A DNA stretch of 64,000 bases from positions 133,188,996 to 133,252,995 of the forward strand of contig NC_055990.1 of assembly GCF_018446385.1 (NCBI RefSeq), given 5' to 3'. This DNA comes from Zingiber officinale. Taxonomy: Eukaryota; Streptophyta; Magnoliopsida; Zingiberales; Zingiberaceae. Below, piece after piece: positions 35,901-48,399 of this stretch (the stretch's first letter is position 1; every line of letters begins with the position of its first letter). The translations under genes and the position numbers were made by a program. The notes under the pieces were generated by a model that saw nothing but the letters and a program-made list of their open reading frames with translations, was not told the DNA's origin and made no database searches.

Positions 35901-38900
35901 AAACTTATGGACCAATTAAGAGGGTAAGAATGCATGACTTCTATTGTTGGGAGCTTGTGCTATTGCTCTCAACATGGGCAAGGATTTATTTCAAATCAGG
36001 CACTAAAATGATTTTCTGGCGCAGATGTTTCTGTTGATCATTATACAAATATCAATCTAGTTCATGTTTATCAAAATTTCCACTAATCCTAGGTGACCCA
36101 GAGAAACATATACTTTTTCATCTCACAGTTGTTTTTGTGTTATATTAGGTTTGATGCCAAGGGTTTTTTGTTTTTGATTTTTTGGAATCTGCTTTTGTCA
36201 GAGCCTGTATTATCTGGAGGCTGGTCATTCTCTAACAAACTGTTTGTAATGCACTCATGCAACTACTTTTCCTACAACCTGACCAGCTTGTGTTTTTCTT
36301 CTGTGAACGAAAAGATGTCAACAAATAAACATCCAAATAGAAAAAGTGAGGGGGGAGGGGAGGGGATACGGGAGGACTTTTTTCTGGTTACTTTGGTGAA
36401 GTGTGGGTAAGTTGAGTGGTTGGACAACACAGAAATTATATATATTGGGTATTTTGCTACTCCCATTGTCCTAGCTACAAAAGGTACTACATTAACTTTG
36501 CTGGGATATCAGGTACTACATTTAAGATCTTTACTATGATATGCTCATGCCATGTTGGCACTCTGCTCTTGCTGCAAACTTTTTTGCCAGTTGAAAAATC
36601 TTTTAAGAATGAGACAAGGTTAGCAGCTTTGTGCACAACCAACGATAGGGGCTAATTACAGGTATATTAGCCCTAGGTGGCACAATGAGTTCTTTGATAT
36701 GTTGTGTTTTTTTGCTTTCTGCCTTATAGAGAAGCCAGGAGATTTTGCTTCATGAAGACATTATGGGTAGCACAGGTAATTCTTAAGTTGTATACAGGCT
36801 TGCTGTGTATTTAGTTACTTCAAAAAAATTATAATTGTAGTAAGAGAGATCCAGATTTTTCAACTCAGAATTTTTGCAACGGGCATTATTAATTCTTGGT
36901 CAATAACCCAATATAGTCACCACTCACTACAATTTTCTGCCTTGCCCTTGGGGCAACAAAGGTAATCAGGTAGTAAATCAAGGCTCCTTGTGAAGGGATT
37001 AAAACTTTTCTAATTTTCCCTTTGGATTTTAATGCTAGCAATCAAATTCTAATGGAGAATGCATTCTCAACAAAGTTAAATGGATAATTGGAAAATGCTT
37101 TCATCCTTCAGAGGGTTTTTGGTTTCAGAAGGTTTCTGGCGTACCCTACTTGGACATTTCCAATTTTATTGTTATTCTTAATATACCCTGGTAAGGGGGT
37201 GAAAAAGTATTTAATTCTTCTGGAACATACGTTGGTTTTCTGCTCTGTCAACTCAATCTGGCATGGTGAACCTGTACACCTGTTAAGGTGAGCACGGCTA
37301 TTGAGGGCATAGGTGCCTATTTGTCGTGCCATTGAGAATATGCAAAAATAGTCAGATATTTCTGTGCCACTTGAGGACATTTTTCTTTATAATAATGTTG
37401 TTTTGTCAGGTACGTTTGGTTACAGATAAGGAAACAAATAAACCAAGAGGATATGGCTTTGTTGAATATGTGCATACACGTGACATGAAAAGTATGAAAT
37501 TATTGTTCATTTGGAATTCTGTTTTGAATCTATGATGTTTGTGACATTTATCTATGCGTCAAGCAGCTGCATACAAGCAAGCTGATGGAAAGAAGCTTGA
37601 TAACAGACGAGTTCTTGTGGATGTTGAGCGGGGAAGAACTGTGCCAAATTGGAGGCCTCGAAGGTTGGGTGGTGGACTTGGTACAACTAGGACTGGAGGT
37701 GAAGAATTTACCCAGAAGCATTCTGTCAGGTAAATGAATTGTTTTCATTTTTCATACATTCATAGATTTTCTTGACAAATACAGTCTCCTGAATTGATAG
37801 ATTAAGCTGGTTGGTTTTTACCTGGTTCTGTAAATTGATTGACTAGTGACTTTGTAAAGACCGTTGATTAGCTTGCATATCTTATACAAACACTCTAGAG
37901 CTGCTCTTGTGAAATATTGGGTAGCACAACTTGTTGAGCCATTGAAGCTCTCTCCAACCTACGTCTTTGAGCTACAAGGTTCTCTTTGTATGCATTAGGT
38001 TGCGTTGTTTCTTGGACCTTTTGCTGGTAGTTTCAGATTCAAAGTGTCAAAAGAGGGGCATCCCCTACACTTCTCAGGCATAGTAAACATTACTCACTTT
38101 GTAGTTGATCAGGGTATTCAATGAGCATGAGCTTTGATTAAAAGTCTTGGCCTTGGAAGAGATGCAGCATTACTAGCAATATGTAGAAGTGGTATACAAC
38201 TCAGTTTCGTACGCGATGTAACACCGATGCCACATAATGCATGTCAACCTCCTAAAAAGAAAGCATGTGTGGAAATAATAAAAAAAAAAAATCTTTCAAG
38301 GGAAATAGATGATTCAATGACGTGTCCAATTAATAGTATTTGGATAGCATCATTCAAGAGGAAGTAGTTTGAAAATTGTGTTTATTTTTGGATTTTCCTT
38401 AACCCATATAGCTTTTCTGAGAACTCTCTAATTAAGACTAGCAAAGTTTAGCAATCTAGGCTGAGTTTTACTAAGGCTTGAGGAAAAAATCTTTTGTGCA
38501 CATGTCTACAAAGTCAGTGAGTATATTGGTTTTTCTTTTACTTGTCTTGGAACCTGCAATTTGTGATGCTTTTGTCTTGCTACTAGTAATTTCTTGAAGA
38601 CAGTTTGTGTTGCTTGTGTATTCGATGCAACCAAGGTATTAAGAGACGGTTTCAGGTGGTAGGTAGTTAGTTACTGGCTAGTGCAGGCCTATCTGGTTGA
38701 TATTAATATAATATTAAAATAAGAAAGAAAAGGAAAATAAATTGAGATTGACTAGCACTCTTATCTTTAATAACAGTAACTGGTAAGTACTAAATACATA
38801 TCTCACAATGCAATAAAAATAAATAAATAAAAACCTAGACCACATAGACCTCTTTTTAAAAGGACCATTAACAGGAGCCGCCTAGTTACTAGGTGAAGTG

Positions 38901-39988
38901 ACCTCTTTTGGAACTATGGATATAAATCACTAAAGTTCCATGGAGCCTATCATTGTATGTTTTTCCAGTCTTGATATGACCTGTATCCCTGTCGATATAT
39001 CGCAACTTGATGCACTTTCTTTCATGTCAAGTGATTTACATTATTAATAATCAGTCCCTCCATTTAAATGAATTCCACTTCAACCAGGGAACATCAACAA
39101 CTTGCTTCAGGTCAGTCTAGATCAGAGGAGCCAAGGGCAAGGGATGATCGGCTTCTGGATCGGTATGACAACCATGTCATTTTTCATTTTCTAGTGAAGT
39201 AAAATTAGTGAATTTTAATGCTTTTGTTTTATAGATGCCATGAGTAATTTTATATTTCCTTTGATAGGGAGAAGTCTCGTGAAAGGGGGCGAGATCGGGA
39301 GAGAGAAGAGAGACCTCGTGAGCGTTCCCATGAAAGGGCCCGGGAGCCTAGAGAGGATAGGCACCACCATCACAGGGACCGAGATAGAAACAAAGAAAGG
39401 GAGAGAGATAGGGAAAAGGATAGAGATAGAGATAGGGAGAAAGATCGTGGTCGAGACCGTGACCATGACCGTGATCGAGCTCGTGGTAGGGACAAGGAAA
39501 GGAACCATGGTCGTGACTATGACCGTGAGCGTGAACGTGATCGTCCACGTGATAGGGATCGAGAACGAGAAAGAGACTATGATCAAGCTGGTTATGAAAG
39601 AGAAGGTGGTGGTTATATTCATGACAAGGATTCTGAATATGGCAGTCAGTCAAAGCATGGCAGGGAGAGGTCTGGCACAAGGGAGAGAAATGTTGAACAT
39701 GACAATGGCCAAGAATGGTACGAAGGATTAAGAAATCAGTATGATGAGCCAAAGGGCCAGAAACACTATGATCATCCTCCACCACATGACCTTGCAGAAC
39801 AGACTGAGCGATCAAAGCAACGCCAAGATTATTATGAGCATAGGTCCTACGATCGGCTTCAGCCTGATTATTTTCAAAATCAGCATGGGTATGCAGATCT
39901 AGATCAACGTGAGGAGGGTGAGGCAGTAGGAGATGATTATGGATACCATCATTCTGAAAGGTCCCTGTCAAGGGAGCGACAAGGTTGA
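32914..39988 (+). CDS. U1-70K: U1 small nuclear ribonucleoprotein 70 kDa protein (U1-70K)
   Basis: Ten exons join in consistent phase to 1530 nt (509 aa): 32914-33003, 34084-34198, 34287-34366, 35564-35639, 35718-35782, 35861-35923, 37410-37491, 37567-37729, 39088-39162 and 39268-39988. U1-70K binds stem-loop I of U1 snRNA and helps define 5' splice sites in the nucleus. The N-terminus ([31 protein letters not shown]) matches the family. The RRM spans about residues 133-215, with RNP2 KTLFVARL (135-142) and RNP1 RGYGFVEY (176-183), followed by [24 protein letters not shown]. The tail from about 270 is rich in RE/RD/RS dipeptides, for binding SR proteins. Intron 2 starts GC instead of GT. Intron 6 (1486 nt) splits the RRM. 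It appears intact. Confidence 0.96.
33289..33487. repeat. SINE-like insertion in U1-70K intron 1
   Basis: A GC-richer block of about 199 bp in an AT-rich intron is flanked by the direct repeat TATCGAGAG (33280-33288 and 33488-33496). It contains GAGGTTTACCCCACCATGCG and TACCTCCCTTTATATCC, wording I associate with plant SINE families, though I cannot confirm it. No inverted termini are seen. Confidence 0.35.
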
Positions 39989-41360
39989 TACTGGATTTGA
40001 TGAGTAAGTTTTAGGGTTTAGGGTAAGTTTCCTTACTTTCAGTATTGCCTTTTTTTTATTTGTGCTAAAATATTTTGTAGGTTCTGTTGCATTTACGAGG
40101 ATGCTGTATCATGAATTGATCTGACTCCTCCCTTTCTACTGAGTAACGTGGTTGCACCTTCCAAAGTATAATCGGTGTTCGACCTCAGTAATTACGTTGG
40201 AAGCGAACTGGTGTTTTGGTATGTTCCAACTAGTGAACTGTTTGGATTTGTTGATGTTGTATTGAATCTTGGGAACTCGTTTCTTTTGCTACTATTTTAT
40301 TCTGACAGCCTTAATATGTGTGAATCATTAAACCTGTTGGACTCGTCTTTATGTCAGCGTGTGACCTGTGGTTTTATCACAGAATAAATTACATAATGAA
40401 TCTGATGACATTTTAGATTTCAGTTGTAATCTACTCACATCACAGCCTGGGTAGATCATCAGGACCTTGAAAGGAAGTGTGTTGTATTCAACTATATCAT
40501 TCCCCCTGCATCAGTCTGCTTCTAACTGGTTGATTCGTGGCTTGATGAAATTGATTATCAAGAATTATAATAATCTAAGAATCCGGAAGAAAGAAAGGTT
40601 GGGAAGAAGATAAGAAGTCCTTGGTGGCTGGCTCTGTGCTTTCTTCATTGCACTTAATTATATTCAAGTGCGTTTTGTAGTGTTCAAGCGAAATTAAATT
40701 ATTGAAATGATTGTTTACTAATTTGTATAAGTTTAAGTTTGGTTTAAATTTAGTTCATTTAGGTGTTATTAGACTCTTACTTTAAGTTTGTTTGATATTT
40801 TTACATTGGTTATTAAATTTAATAATATAAATTCAGTATTCAATTTAGTAAGATTTTATTTATGTTTATTCAATACTTATAATACCAATTAAATAAATAA
40901 ATTTAAATAACTCGTTAAATTAAATTAATAAATTTTGATAAAGTTCAAATTATTTAATTGCAATTGAGCTAAATTTAAAAGAATTTTGAAGAAAAATTAA
41001 GAGTTTAAATCTGTATAATAATTCTTGCTATGGCCGATTAATATTAGTTAAATTAACAAAATTGTAGATTAATATTAGTTGAATTAACAATTGTGTTTCA
41101 TTCAATTTGGTTGGTGTTTTAGGATTACATTTGCTTGTTTTTCTTCTTGATACATCTTTAAGGTTTTTTTGTGTCTTATTATTAGTCTTGGAGATTATTA
41201 ATGACATTAAAGGCTTTGTAAAAGAATTAGGGCATAAATTGAAAAGAAATACATACGTTAAAAAGTTTGATTATTTAATGTTTCAAATACAAAATCATTC
41301 TTAAAATTCAACAGAATTTGATCCGAATGGAAATACTATACTATGTTTTGTTGTGTTTGT
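39989..41360 (+). other. U1-70K 3'UTR and AT-rich downstream spacer
   Basis: An AATAAA at about 40383-40388 is a plausible poly(A) signal for U1-70K. Beyond it the sequence is AT-rich without genes. TAGATTAATATTAGTTGAATT-like text is duplicated near 41034-41092. Confidence 0.5.
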
Positions 41361-42177
41361 TGGTGCAGCGGGACCGGTAAGAGGGGGTGAATTACCTGTA
41401 AAATTAGAGTATACCTTCCTCAAGTCTTTCAACTCAAAAATACAATACTAATAAAAATAAAATAAATAGAAATAAAAAAGAGACTAGAAATTAACTTGAT
41501 TACAACCAAGACGGTTGTTAATCCAAGGCGGTTGAACAGCTCCACTAGAATATCTTCTTTACTGTAGGCGAAGAAGCTTTTTTTACACACTTAGAATGCT
41601 CAAAGGTTGCTAGGAACTTAATACAGGGTTGAATGCTTGATTGATGTTTAATTCCTAAGTTCAGGGGTCCTTTTATAGCTCTTGGAAAGTCTATCTCGTA
41701 GGTCGAAGGAGCCTCCAACTGAGGTCCAAGATGCCTCAGTTCGGGTGAATGGATAGAACTCTATCCGGTCGACAACGATCGTTTTGACTCCAATACTTGA
41801 TGAAGGCGCCTTAAGCTTCGATTCCAGCTTGTTTTCCCCTTTGTTTTGACTTCCGAAGCTCCATGCGTTTGGGTGATTCCAACCAACCGAAATAGGGTTC
41901 ACCCGAACCCAATTTCCGGCCTTCTCCTCGAGCAGTCTTTCGTCTCGGCTTTACGTCCCTCGAACGTCGCACATGTTCTTCTCGCCCACCGATTTTCTCT
42001 TCCGCAGCTCTCTCGTCCTTCTGACGCACCGAGCCCGTCAGCTCCCTTCTCGTGTCGTTCTTCTCATTAGCTGCGTCTTCTGCTCGACTTCCTGCGCTCC
42101 TAAGTTCCTGCACACTTAGACACAGGGATCAAATAACAAGCAGGACCTAACCTAACTTGGTTGATCACATCAAAACA
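41361..42177 (-). repeat. Solo LTR (copia, SIRE-like family B), minus strand
   Basis: Read on the minus strand it starts TGTTTTGATGTGATC near 42177 and ends CGCTGCACCA at 41361. A TATA box (CTATAAAAGG) lies near 41680. It shares long blocks with 54754-56454 (ATGGATAGAACTCTATC, GGCCTTCTCCTCGAGCAG, TCCGCAGCTCTCTCGTCCTTC). No coding remnants flank it, so it is a solo LTR or fragment. I could not find a matching TSD, so the exact ends are uncertain. Confidence 0.65.
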
Positions 42178-42537
42178 ACTATGGGATCTAATAGTGTTAA
42201 AGTGGGGATAAGACATGCGTTCGATTTTGCGTATATTTTACATTTCTCTCTCTTTTTTTTACTTGAATTCGTTAAATTAATCAAAAATAATAATTAGGAA
42301 AGGAACACTTGTGATAGAAAATGTTGGAAAATGAAAAATCAGCAAAATCTATTTTTTTTTTATGAATTTAAATTATATTAAATTAATTTTAGATTCAATA
42401 TTAGATTTTTTTTTAAAAAAAATAGAATTTAGAAGAGAAATAAAAAATTGAAAACATTTTATTTTATTCACTTCTTTTCCGTTTCTTTTGGGGGTTTGGC
42501 TGGGGTGTCTCGGCGTCCGCCACCTTCTTCCTCTTCC

Positions 42538-42640
42538 ATGGCGACGACGATCTTATCCTTATCGTGACAATCATTCCATGTTCTTCGGAGGATACAATCA
42601 GCACGATCTCATCGCGTCTTCGCCTTTATAGCCTCTTGAT
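42538..42640 (+). pseudogene. Possible first exon (transit peptide) of the PPR gene
   Basis: An ATG in a GC-rich context opens MATTILSLS, hits a TGA, then reads on in frame as QSFHVLRRIQSARSHRVFAFIAS. The Arg/Ser-rich composition resembles a mitochondrial targeting sequence. The first exon of the downstream PPR gene would be a natural explanation, but no donor joins them convincingly. Confidence 0.25.
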
Positions 42641-44631
42641 TCCGCGTCCTTTCTTGTTCCATTTTTAGTGGATTGATTGCTCGACAACTCTTTCTAATCA
42701 GAAGTTTAGTTTTAGGGTTCTCTAACTTATTATACATTTTATTAACATTTTTTTTCGTTTCTCTTTTTTAATTCCCTACAATAATTATGCCTCTAGAAGA
42801 ATATTAGTTCTTATTCTAATCGAGCAGGTTTGACTCATTTCCAGTAGTATATATGCTTCTTTGAATATGATCAGGTTCCATAATTGAATGAAAGATTTGG
42901 GCTCATTAATTAGTTGTGCACCATGATTTCTTTCTGAATTCTGAACCTGATCATTTTAGCACAATATTGGGGCATTGAAATTTTAGACATTCGGAAATGT
43001 AGGAGAAAGATTTTTTTTTTTTTTAATTTTTTTCTTTCAAGACAGCCATTCAGATAACAGTATGGTTATAGAATTCTGCACCATATGACTATCTATATCT
43101 TAATATGATCAACAAGCTATGTTTGCCTTAGTATTTGGGAGAAGTTACATAGATCTTAAACACCCATACATGCTGTTCTATGCATATTTTAACATTCCTA
43201 CTTACTGCTAGACTGAAAGATTTATGGACAAGATTTATCTTTGGGTCGTCAGTGTTCAATTTGTCTAGTTAGTAGAAGATTAATTTCTTACTTAGCAAAG
43301 CCATTTGATTGAGAGTTGAAACAACATGCAATCTTTTGAAATCGTCTTACCACTTACTAGCAAATTCAATTACACAAATTATCTTACCACTTACCAGAAA
43401 ATTCATGTGGAGTTTACTTACACTATGTTGTGAAAAAGAGTTACATGTATTGTAAGGAGACCAGCAGTTAATGATATATTTAATATATCAAGAGCAATGG
43501 AGGACAATGTTTGGAGTAGATCATTGTGCTATGCACTTTCTTTATGAAACATGGAAAACTTGTAGAGGGTAAGAGGGAAAAGTGAGAACAAATAAGATCA
43601 AAAATAGACAAGTTGTGTAGCTACTCTGAAAGACTGCCTTTGTCAATGACTATGCGGACATAGGTTTGTTTTATGTTGTGAAAACGATCCACTACATGAG
43701 ATAGCTCGCCTAAGAAGAGAATTGCATAAACACAAAAGGTAGCTGTTGATGGATTGCTTAGCACCTAGGCAGGAGCATAGGCAAGGTGACATTACAATAG
43801 TGTTTAAATAACAAAGAGAAGTAGATTAAATTAAAAATGACTTTAATGTGTGTGTACATATGACAACTGGAACTTCAATTACTATCACAAATAAAGAAGT
43901 CATAATTGATAGGAAGCACTAAACGTATAACAAAAATATTTTTTTTATATTTCACATCACACCAAGAAAATAAAAAATACAACAAATTATAAAATTAAAT
44001 GTTATATTCATAATTCCAAATTGTAAAACAATGCATAACTACTTTATAATTAATGTCATACTAAAATGTCAAACTGTAGATAAGATAACTACTATCAAAT
44101 AAACCAATAACTTACAAAAAATTAGGCTTTTTTTGTTAAACTCACTTGGCTACCTATGCAACCTACCTAGGCCACCTAGACCACCTTGTGGCTCGCTTGG
44201 ACCCCTTTTTAAAAGAAACAGCTAGCTATTAGGCCAAGCAGTGTCTTGGTGAAACCACATAGGTAGCTTTTGTAAAACTATGGATACACAATTAAATTAT
44301 TTGGTGTTGAAAATTATCAGACCCACATAACTTTAAGTATATAACAAACATATTTTGGTTTAGAGGATTGCCCCCATAGGGATGTTTCCCCCTAGGCTCT
44401 TATAGAAGTTGTCTTGTCCTTGCTTCTCCAGTTGAACTCACTTTGAAAAATATCCTATAACTGACAATTTTAGGAATAGATTATCATATCAAAATAGTAA
44501 ATGAAATATCATAAACACTGATAAGATTGGCTTTCAATTCGTTGATATACATCAACAGTGCTAATATTATTAAATATGTAATTTATATTTTCCTAGAAAA
44601 CATTAATTTGCTAGTATTAAAGATATACTTG
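42641..44631. other. AT-rich stretch without genes
   Basis: No coding support on either strand. A block at about 44150-44285 (CACCTAGACCACCTTGTGG ... GTAAAACTATGGATAC) resembles one at about 38830-38935 in U1-70K intron 8, suggesting a short interspersed repeat shared by both sites. Confidence 0.4.
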
Positions 44632-45796
44632 TGTTGTCTCCGGGTAGCTTCTGGAGTATGCAAACTGATCGTCGAGGCTAGTGTTCGACACTATCTCCGT
44701 AAACGATATTGCTCCGCTACGGTGCTTAACGGATTGTTGCAATTCGTTCCCAAGATACAACGACGACGAACGTCTCGGAATCGTAGCACTCCGACTTCCG
44801 AGACCAGCGAACCTTTAGTAGACTTCTTGGACTCTTGAATGCACAAGATGTGATGAATGCTTGAGGAAGAGAAGAGAAGATTGAGTGAGTATTCCATCAT
44901 CTGGAGGGTTCTATTTATACTGAACGAAGAGGTTGAGTGTCCTTTGGGTGAGTGGATGTGTTCCTTGGGCTGGATCGATCTAGATCATCTATTCTGAAGG
45001 GTTGTAACCCTTCACCAAGCCCACTTCAATCTCATCCATCAGATCTGAGGAGTTGTGACCCTCAGATCCCGCCTATTGTCATCAGCCATCGGATCTGGAT
45101 CCATTGATTCGATGCTTCAGATCAAGCCTCATCCCAGGCCGTCAGATCGTTATTCTTTGCGATCCAACGCTCTAGATCGCATCACAAGCGATCCATCATA
45201 TCTATTTGATCAACGTTGATCAACGGTAGCCATCCATTCCCTAAGTCAACTGTCCAGTCATCTCCCTTTGCCCACGAGGATGCCGCATAGGCGCTGCCAC
45301 GTCAGGTAAGAGCCTGACACGTCACCCGAGTGCCACGCAGGCACTGCAATGTCACCTGGAGCATAAATTTAAGCTCCTCATTTGCGAAGTGCAAAGTGCG
45401 CCTACAAAGCGCCCATTGCGCACGTGCGCACGTGGCGGGTGGCGGGCTCACAGGTGCGAGCACCTGCTCGCCCTGGGCTAAGGGGTCACCTGTCCTTTTA
45501 TTTTTTGTGTTAACTCCATTAACACATCTTCATTAATAAGTAGAGAATACACATCGAAAATTTCCGATGTGGGACTATTCTCCTATGCACTTTATTAATG
45601 AATAACAAATGTTATTTTGGGTTGACTTTAAACATTAATTTCTCATTCACCCTTAATCGGTTTTGAGCAAATTAATAGTCTAAATCTATCTACGCGAATC
45701 GTAGATTTCAATTTTGAAGTCAATTACGACTTTCAACAATTGATGGCTTCCTTCCTCTAAATCGTTTTGGTCCATTTAAGGCCCCAATATCCAACA
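44632..45796 (-). mobile_element. Solo LTR (1165 bp) with intact TSD
   Basis: On the minus strand it begins TGTTGGATATTGGGG at 45796 and ends GGAGACAACA at 44632. The 5-bp TSD ACTTG flanks it on both sides (44627-44631, 45797-45801). It contains GGGACTATTC with ATCGGAAA nearby, common wording in plant copia LTRs. The TG...CA ends and TSD, with no internal region, show an LTR left by recombination. It lies in a presumed intron upstream of the PPR remnant. Confidence 0.9.
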
Positions 45797-45801
45797 ACTT
45801 G

Positions 45802-46132
45802 TTTATCTCAGCATTAAAGTTCCATTATGGCTGAATCTTTAATTCAGTTTAAGTTTGATGCTCGGTTCAATTTAATGTTGATTTGTCTTCATTTAGCAAC
45901 TCCTGATAGTCAATATTTTGATTGGTGTAAATCCTTAAAAAATATTCTATTTGATTCTGCAACTTATTTATTTTGTACATGTAAATAGGTTATTGTGATC
46001 ACCTTTTTCTGGCTTAACCTTTTTTCTTTCTCCCTGGATGAGTACAGTAGGCACCTTTCCAGTTTCTATCCTAAGTTTAACAATGCATAACTATTTTTGT
46101 TTTTGTTTTAATTTTTTTTAATATTGGCAGAG
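45802..46132 (+). other. Intron-like sequence before the PPR exon
   Basis: T-rich sequence ending in TTTTTTAATATTGGCAG, which fits a 3' splice site for the exon beginning at 46133. No gene seen. Confidence 0.4.
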
Positions 46133-47207
46133 GTACAACAGACCCTCATTTGTTCATGATGTTCTATGGAATAACACGACCGTCAGTGGTAAGCTTCCAC
46201 CACTGTTGTCAATCACACATTCCATCACAACACAAGAATCTTCTCGACAAGAAAATATAATCAAGGACTTAGAGCTCTTTATAAAGAGTAAGAAGGATAT
46301 TGAAACAATTTCAGTGAAGAAAATTTGTACCGAGTATATTGAGAAACTTTGTAGATCAGGCCATTTGGCAGATACTGCTCATGTATTTAGACATCTACAT
46401 GGTGGAGACATCAACCTGGGTCTGAATACCTATAACCTTCTTTTAGCAGGTGTAGTCGAAATGAATAATTTCACTCTTTTCTCTGAGGTCTTCAAGAGTT
46501 TGCTAATGTCTAAATTGTCTCTTGATATTACATCTTACAAAAAAGTTGCACAAACTCTTGAAAGGTATTCGACTCAAATGTGATATGTGACTTTGTGAAA
46601 GATGTATCTGACATAACAACTAACAAGTTGCACAAATTGTACAGTGATAAACAGAATCATATACGTGACTGCTAAATTGGGGATAATTGATAAAATCTTG
46701 ATAATATTTGAAGTGTTGAAGAATCTTCATTTGGAAATGGACACGGTCACATTTAATACAGTTTTAGAGATATTAGGTAAAGGGGGTAGGACAATCGAGA
46801 TGCTATCTGAGTTTCTGGTGATGAAAGATCTTGGACATGTTCCTGATATTATTACTTATAGCACATTGATCAACAATTTGCGTAGATTTGGTAGGCTAGA
46901 TCTCTGCAAGACAATTGCAAGAGAAATATCCGAGAAAGGAATTCAGTTAGACTTGCTAACTTATACTGCCCTAGTTTATGCATTTGGACGCTCAAAGGTG
47001 GAAGATGCATTTTGGATATTTGAAGAGATGAAAAAATTTCATAACCCATCCATATATGCCTATCGTGCAATTATTAGCAACTTAAAAAAGATGGGAAAAT
47101 TTGAACTAGCAGTTCGTTTATCTTCAGAAATGAACTTGAGCACTACAAAACTTGCTGGTCCAGAAGAATTTAAACAGAGAAGAAAGAACAGATGGAAAAT
47201 ACAGTAA
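46133..47207 (+). pseudogene. Pentatricopeptide-repeat (PPR) protein remnant
   Basis: The frame is open from a CAG acceptor at 46132 through RYNRPSFVHDVLWNN to a stop at 46581. It resumes in the same frame after a short broken stretch and runs 46644-47207. PPR motifs are clear in the second part: VTFNTVLEILGKGGRTIEML, DIITYSTLINNLRRFGRLDL, DLLTYTALVYAFGRSKVEDA and SIYAYRAIISNLKKMGKFEL. PPR proteins bind single-stranded RNA in mitochondria or plastids for editing, splicing or stability. About 80 bases (46562-46643) read well only in another frame (KVFDSNVICDFVKDVS), so two compensating frameshifts are present. Alternatively an unusual small intron could span it. No starting ATG is visible in this exon. 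Confidence 0.72.
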
Positions 47208-48267
47208 GCTGGATAAGATGGCGTCGTGTTTTCCTCGTCAACTTTGTTGCTGCAGAAGTTAGACATCTGATAAAGATTAAAGCTGCAACAAGAAAATTCA
47301 AGATCAAAGTTGGAAAAACTTGATTAACCAAGTTCGACACGGAAGTTCCTGTATCTGAAAAGGTGGAAAGGTTCTTTGGCAGGGAGCATAATGAAGTACA
47401 CAATAAGAACCCATCCTGTTATTTTGAAAAAGGTTCAGCGTGTACTAAAAGATGATTTGATTAGTAAGTACATCTGGAAAAAATCCTTTTGATGGATGGA
47501 GCGATCTTTAGCTGTATTGATTGAGTTGGAGACTTTCTAGCTGTCTGGATTGAGTACATTGATAAATATTAACAAATTATGGAATGAACAAGTTTGTATC
47601 TGAATTGGGATTAAAGGTTTGGAGTGGAACCCCTCATACCCTCTAGTCACTTGACGGTTGGTTATAAGCTGATTCCATGATTTATCTTTTGGTATGAGGG
47701 ATATTTTGGTGTGAGCATAATCAACTTTTACTATAATGGGATTGTGAATTAGCATTAAAGATTTGGAGTGGAACCTATTACTTTCGGAACGCCCTTTGGG
47801 GGTTTATGTTGTTTGGGTGGATAATGTCAACTTATTGTACAAAGTCTTTTTCTTGTTAATTTTTTACTTTCTTTTGGATCCCTTACTTTTCTTTTTAATT
47901 GTATGCTTAATTTAATTCTGATGCCTCCTTTTTCTTTTTTCCTTTTTAGAGTTCCTATACATTAGTTGCTTCTCAGGTGTGTTGGGAGACTATCTATAAA
48001 TTTAACGATATAGAATTTTTAACAAAAGATTGATTTGATATGAAACAACAAAGTATATGATAAATTTGATATAATGAACCTGAGATAGTGATAACAAAAG
48101 ATAAATTTGACATGAAATATGAAAGTATATGATAGATTGATATAGTTAAAATAATGTGAAGAATTCGATAATACCTTGGATTAAATATTTGTTATAATTA
48201 ATCCTTTTTTCTTTGGCAAAGTTACAGTTTTTTTTAAATGGAAAATTTTGGCGGGATTTTTTTTAAT
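47208..48267. other. Downstream flank of the PPR remnant, no gene seen
   Basis: AT-rich. A possible continuation of about 40 codons near 47205-47320 (MENTVSWIRWRRVFLVNF) is unrecognised. TTAAAGGTTTGGAGTGGAACC at about 47611 recurs near 47756 as TTAAAGATTTGGAGTGGAACC, a small dispersed duplication. Confidence 0.4.
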
Positions 48268-48272
48268 GTGTA

Positions 48273-48385
48273 TGTTAGAATATTATAAATATAATAACTA
48301 GGGGTATTATTATAATTATGTTGTATATCCTTCTCTATATAAGTAAATAATTCCGTGGTATCTAATACACAGTTTTCTCTTAACA
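48273..48385 (+). repeat. 5' LTR (113 bp) of short-LTR copia element
   Basis: TGTTAGAATATT to CTCTTAACA, with a TATA box TCTATATAAG at 48333-48342. Differs from the 3' LTR at roughly nine positions. Confidence 0.92.
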
Positions 48386-48397
48386 TGGTATCAGAGC
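48386..48397 (+). promoter_or_regulatory. Primer-binding site, first copy
   Basis: TGGTATCAGAGC abuts the 5' LTR directly. It is the initiator tRNA-Met type. Confidence 0.88.
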
Positions 48398-48399
48398 AA

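Noticed and set aside
39240-39971. Long open frames in other frames and on the minus strand over the last U1-70K exon
   Set aside because: Shadows of the repetitive Arg/Asp/Glu codons of the U1-70K tail.
44527-44838. 103-aa open frame across the solo LTR edge
   Set aside because: It straddles the TSD/LTR junction, so it is a chance fusion.
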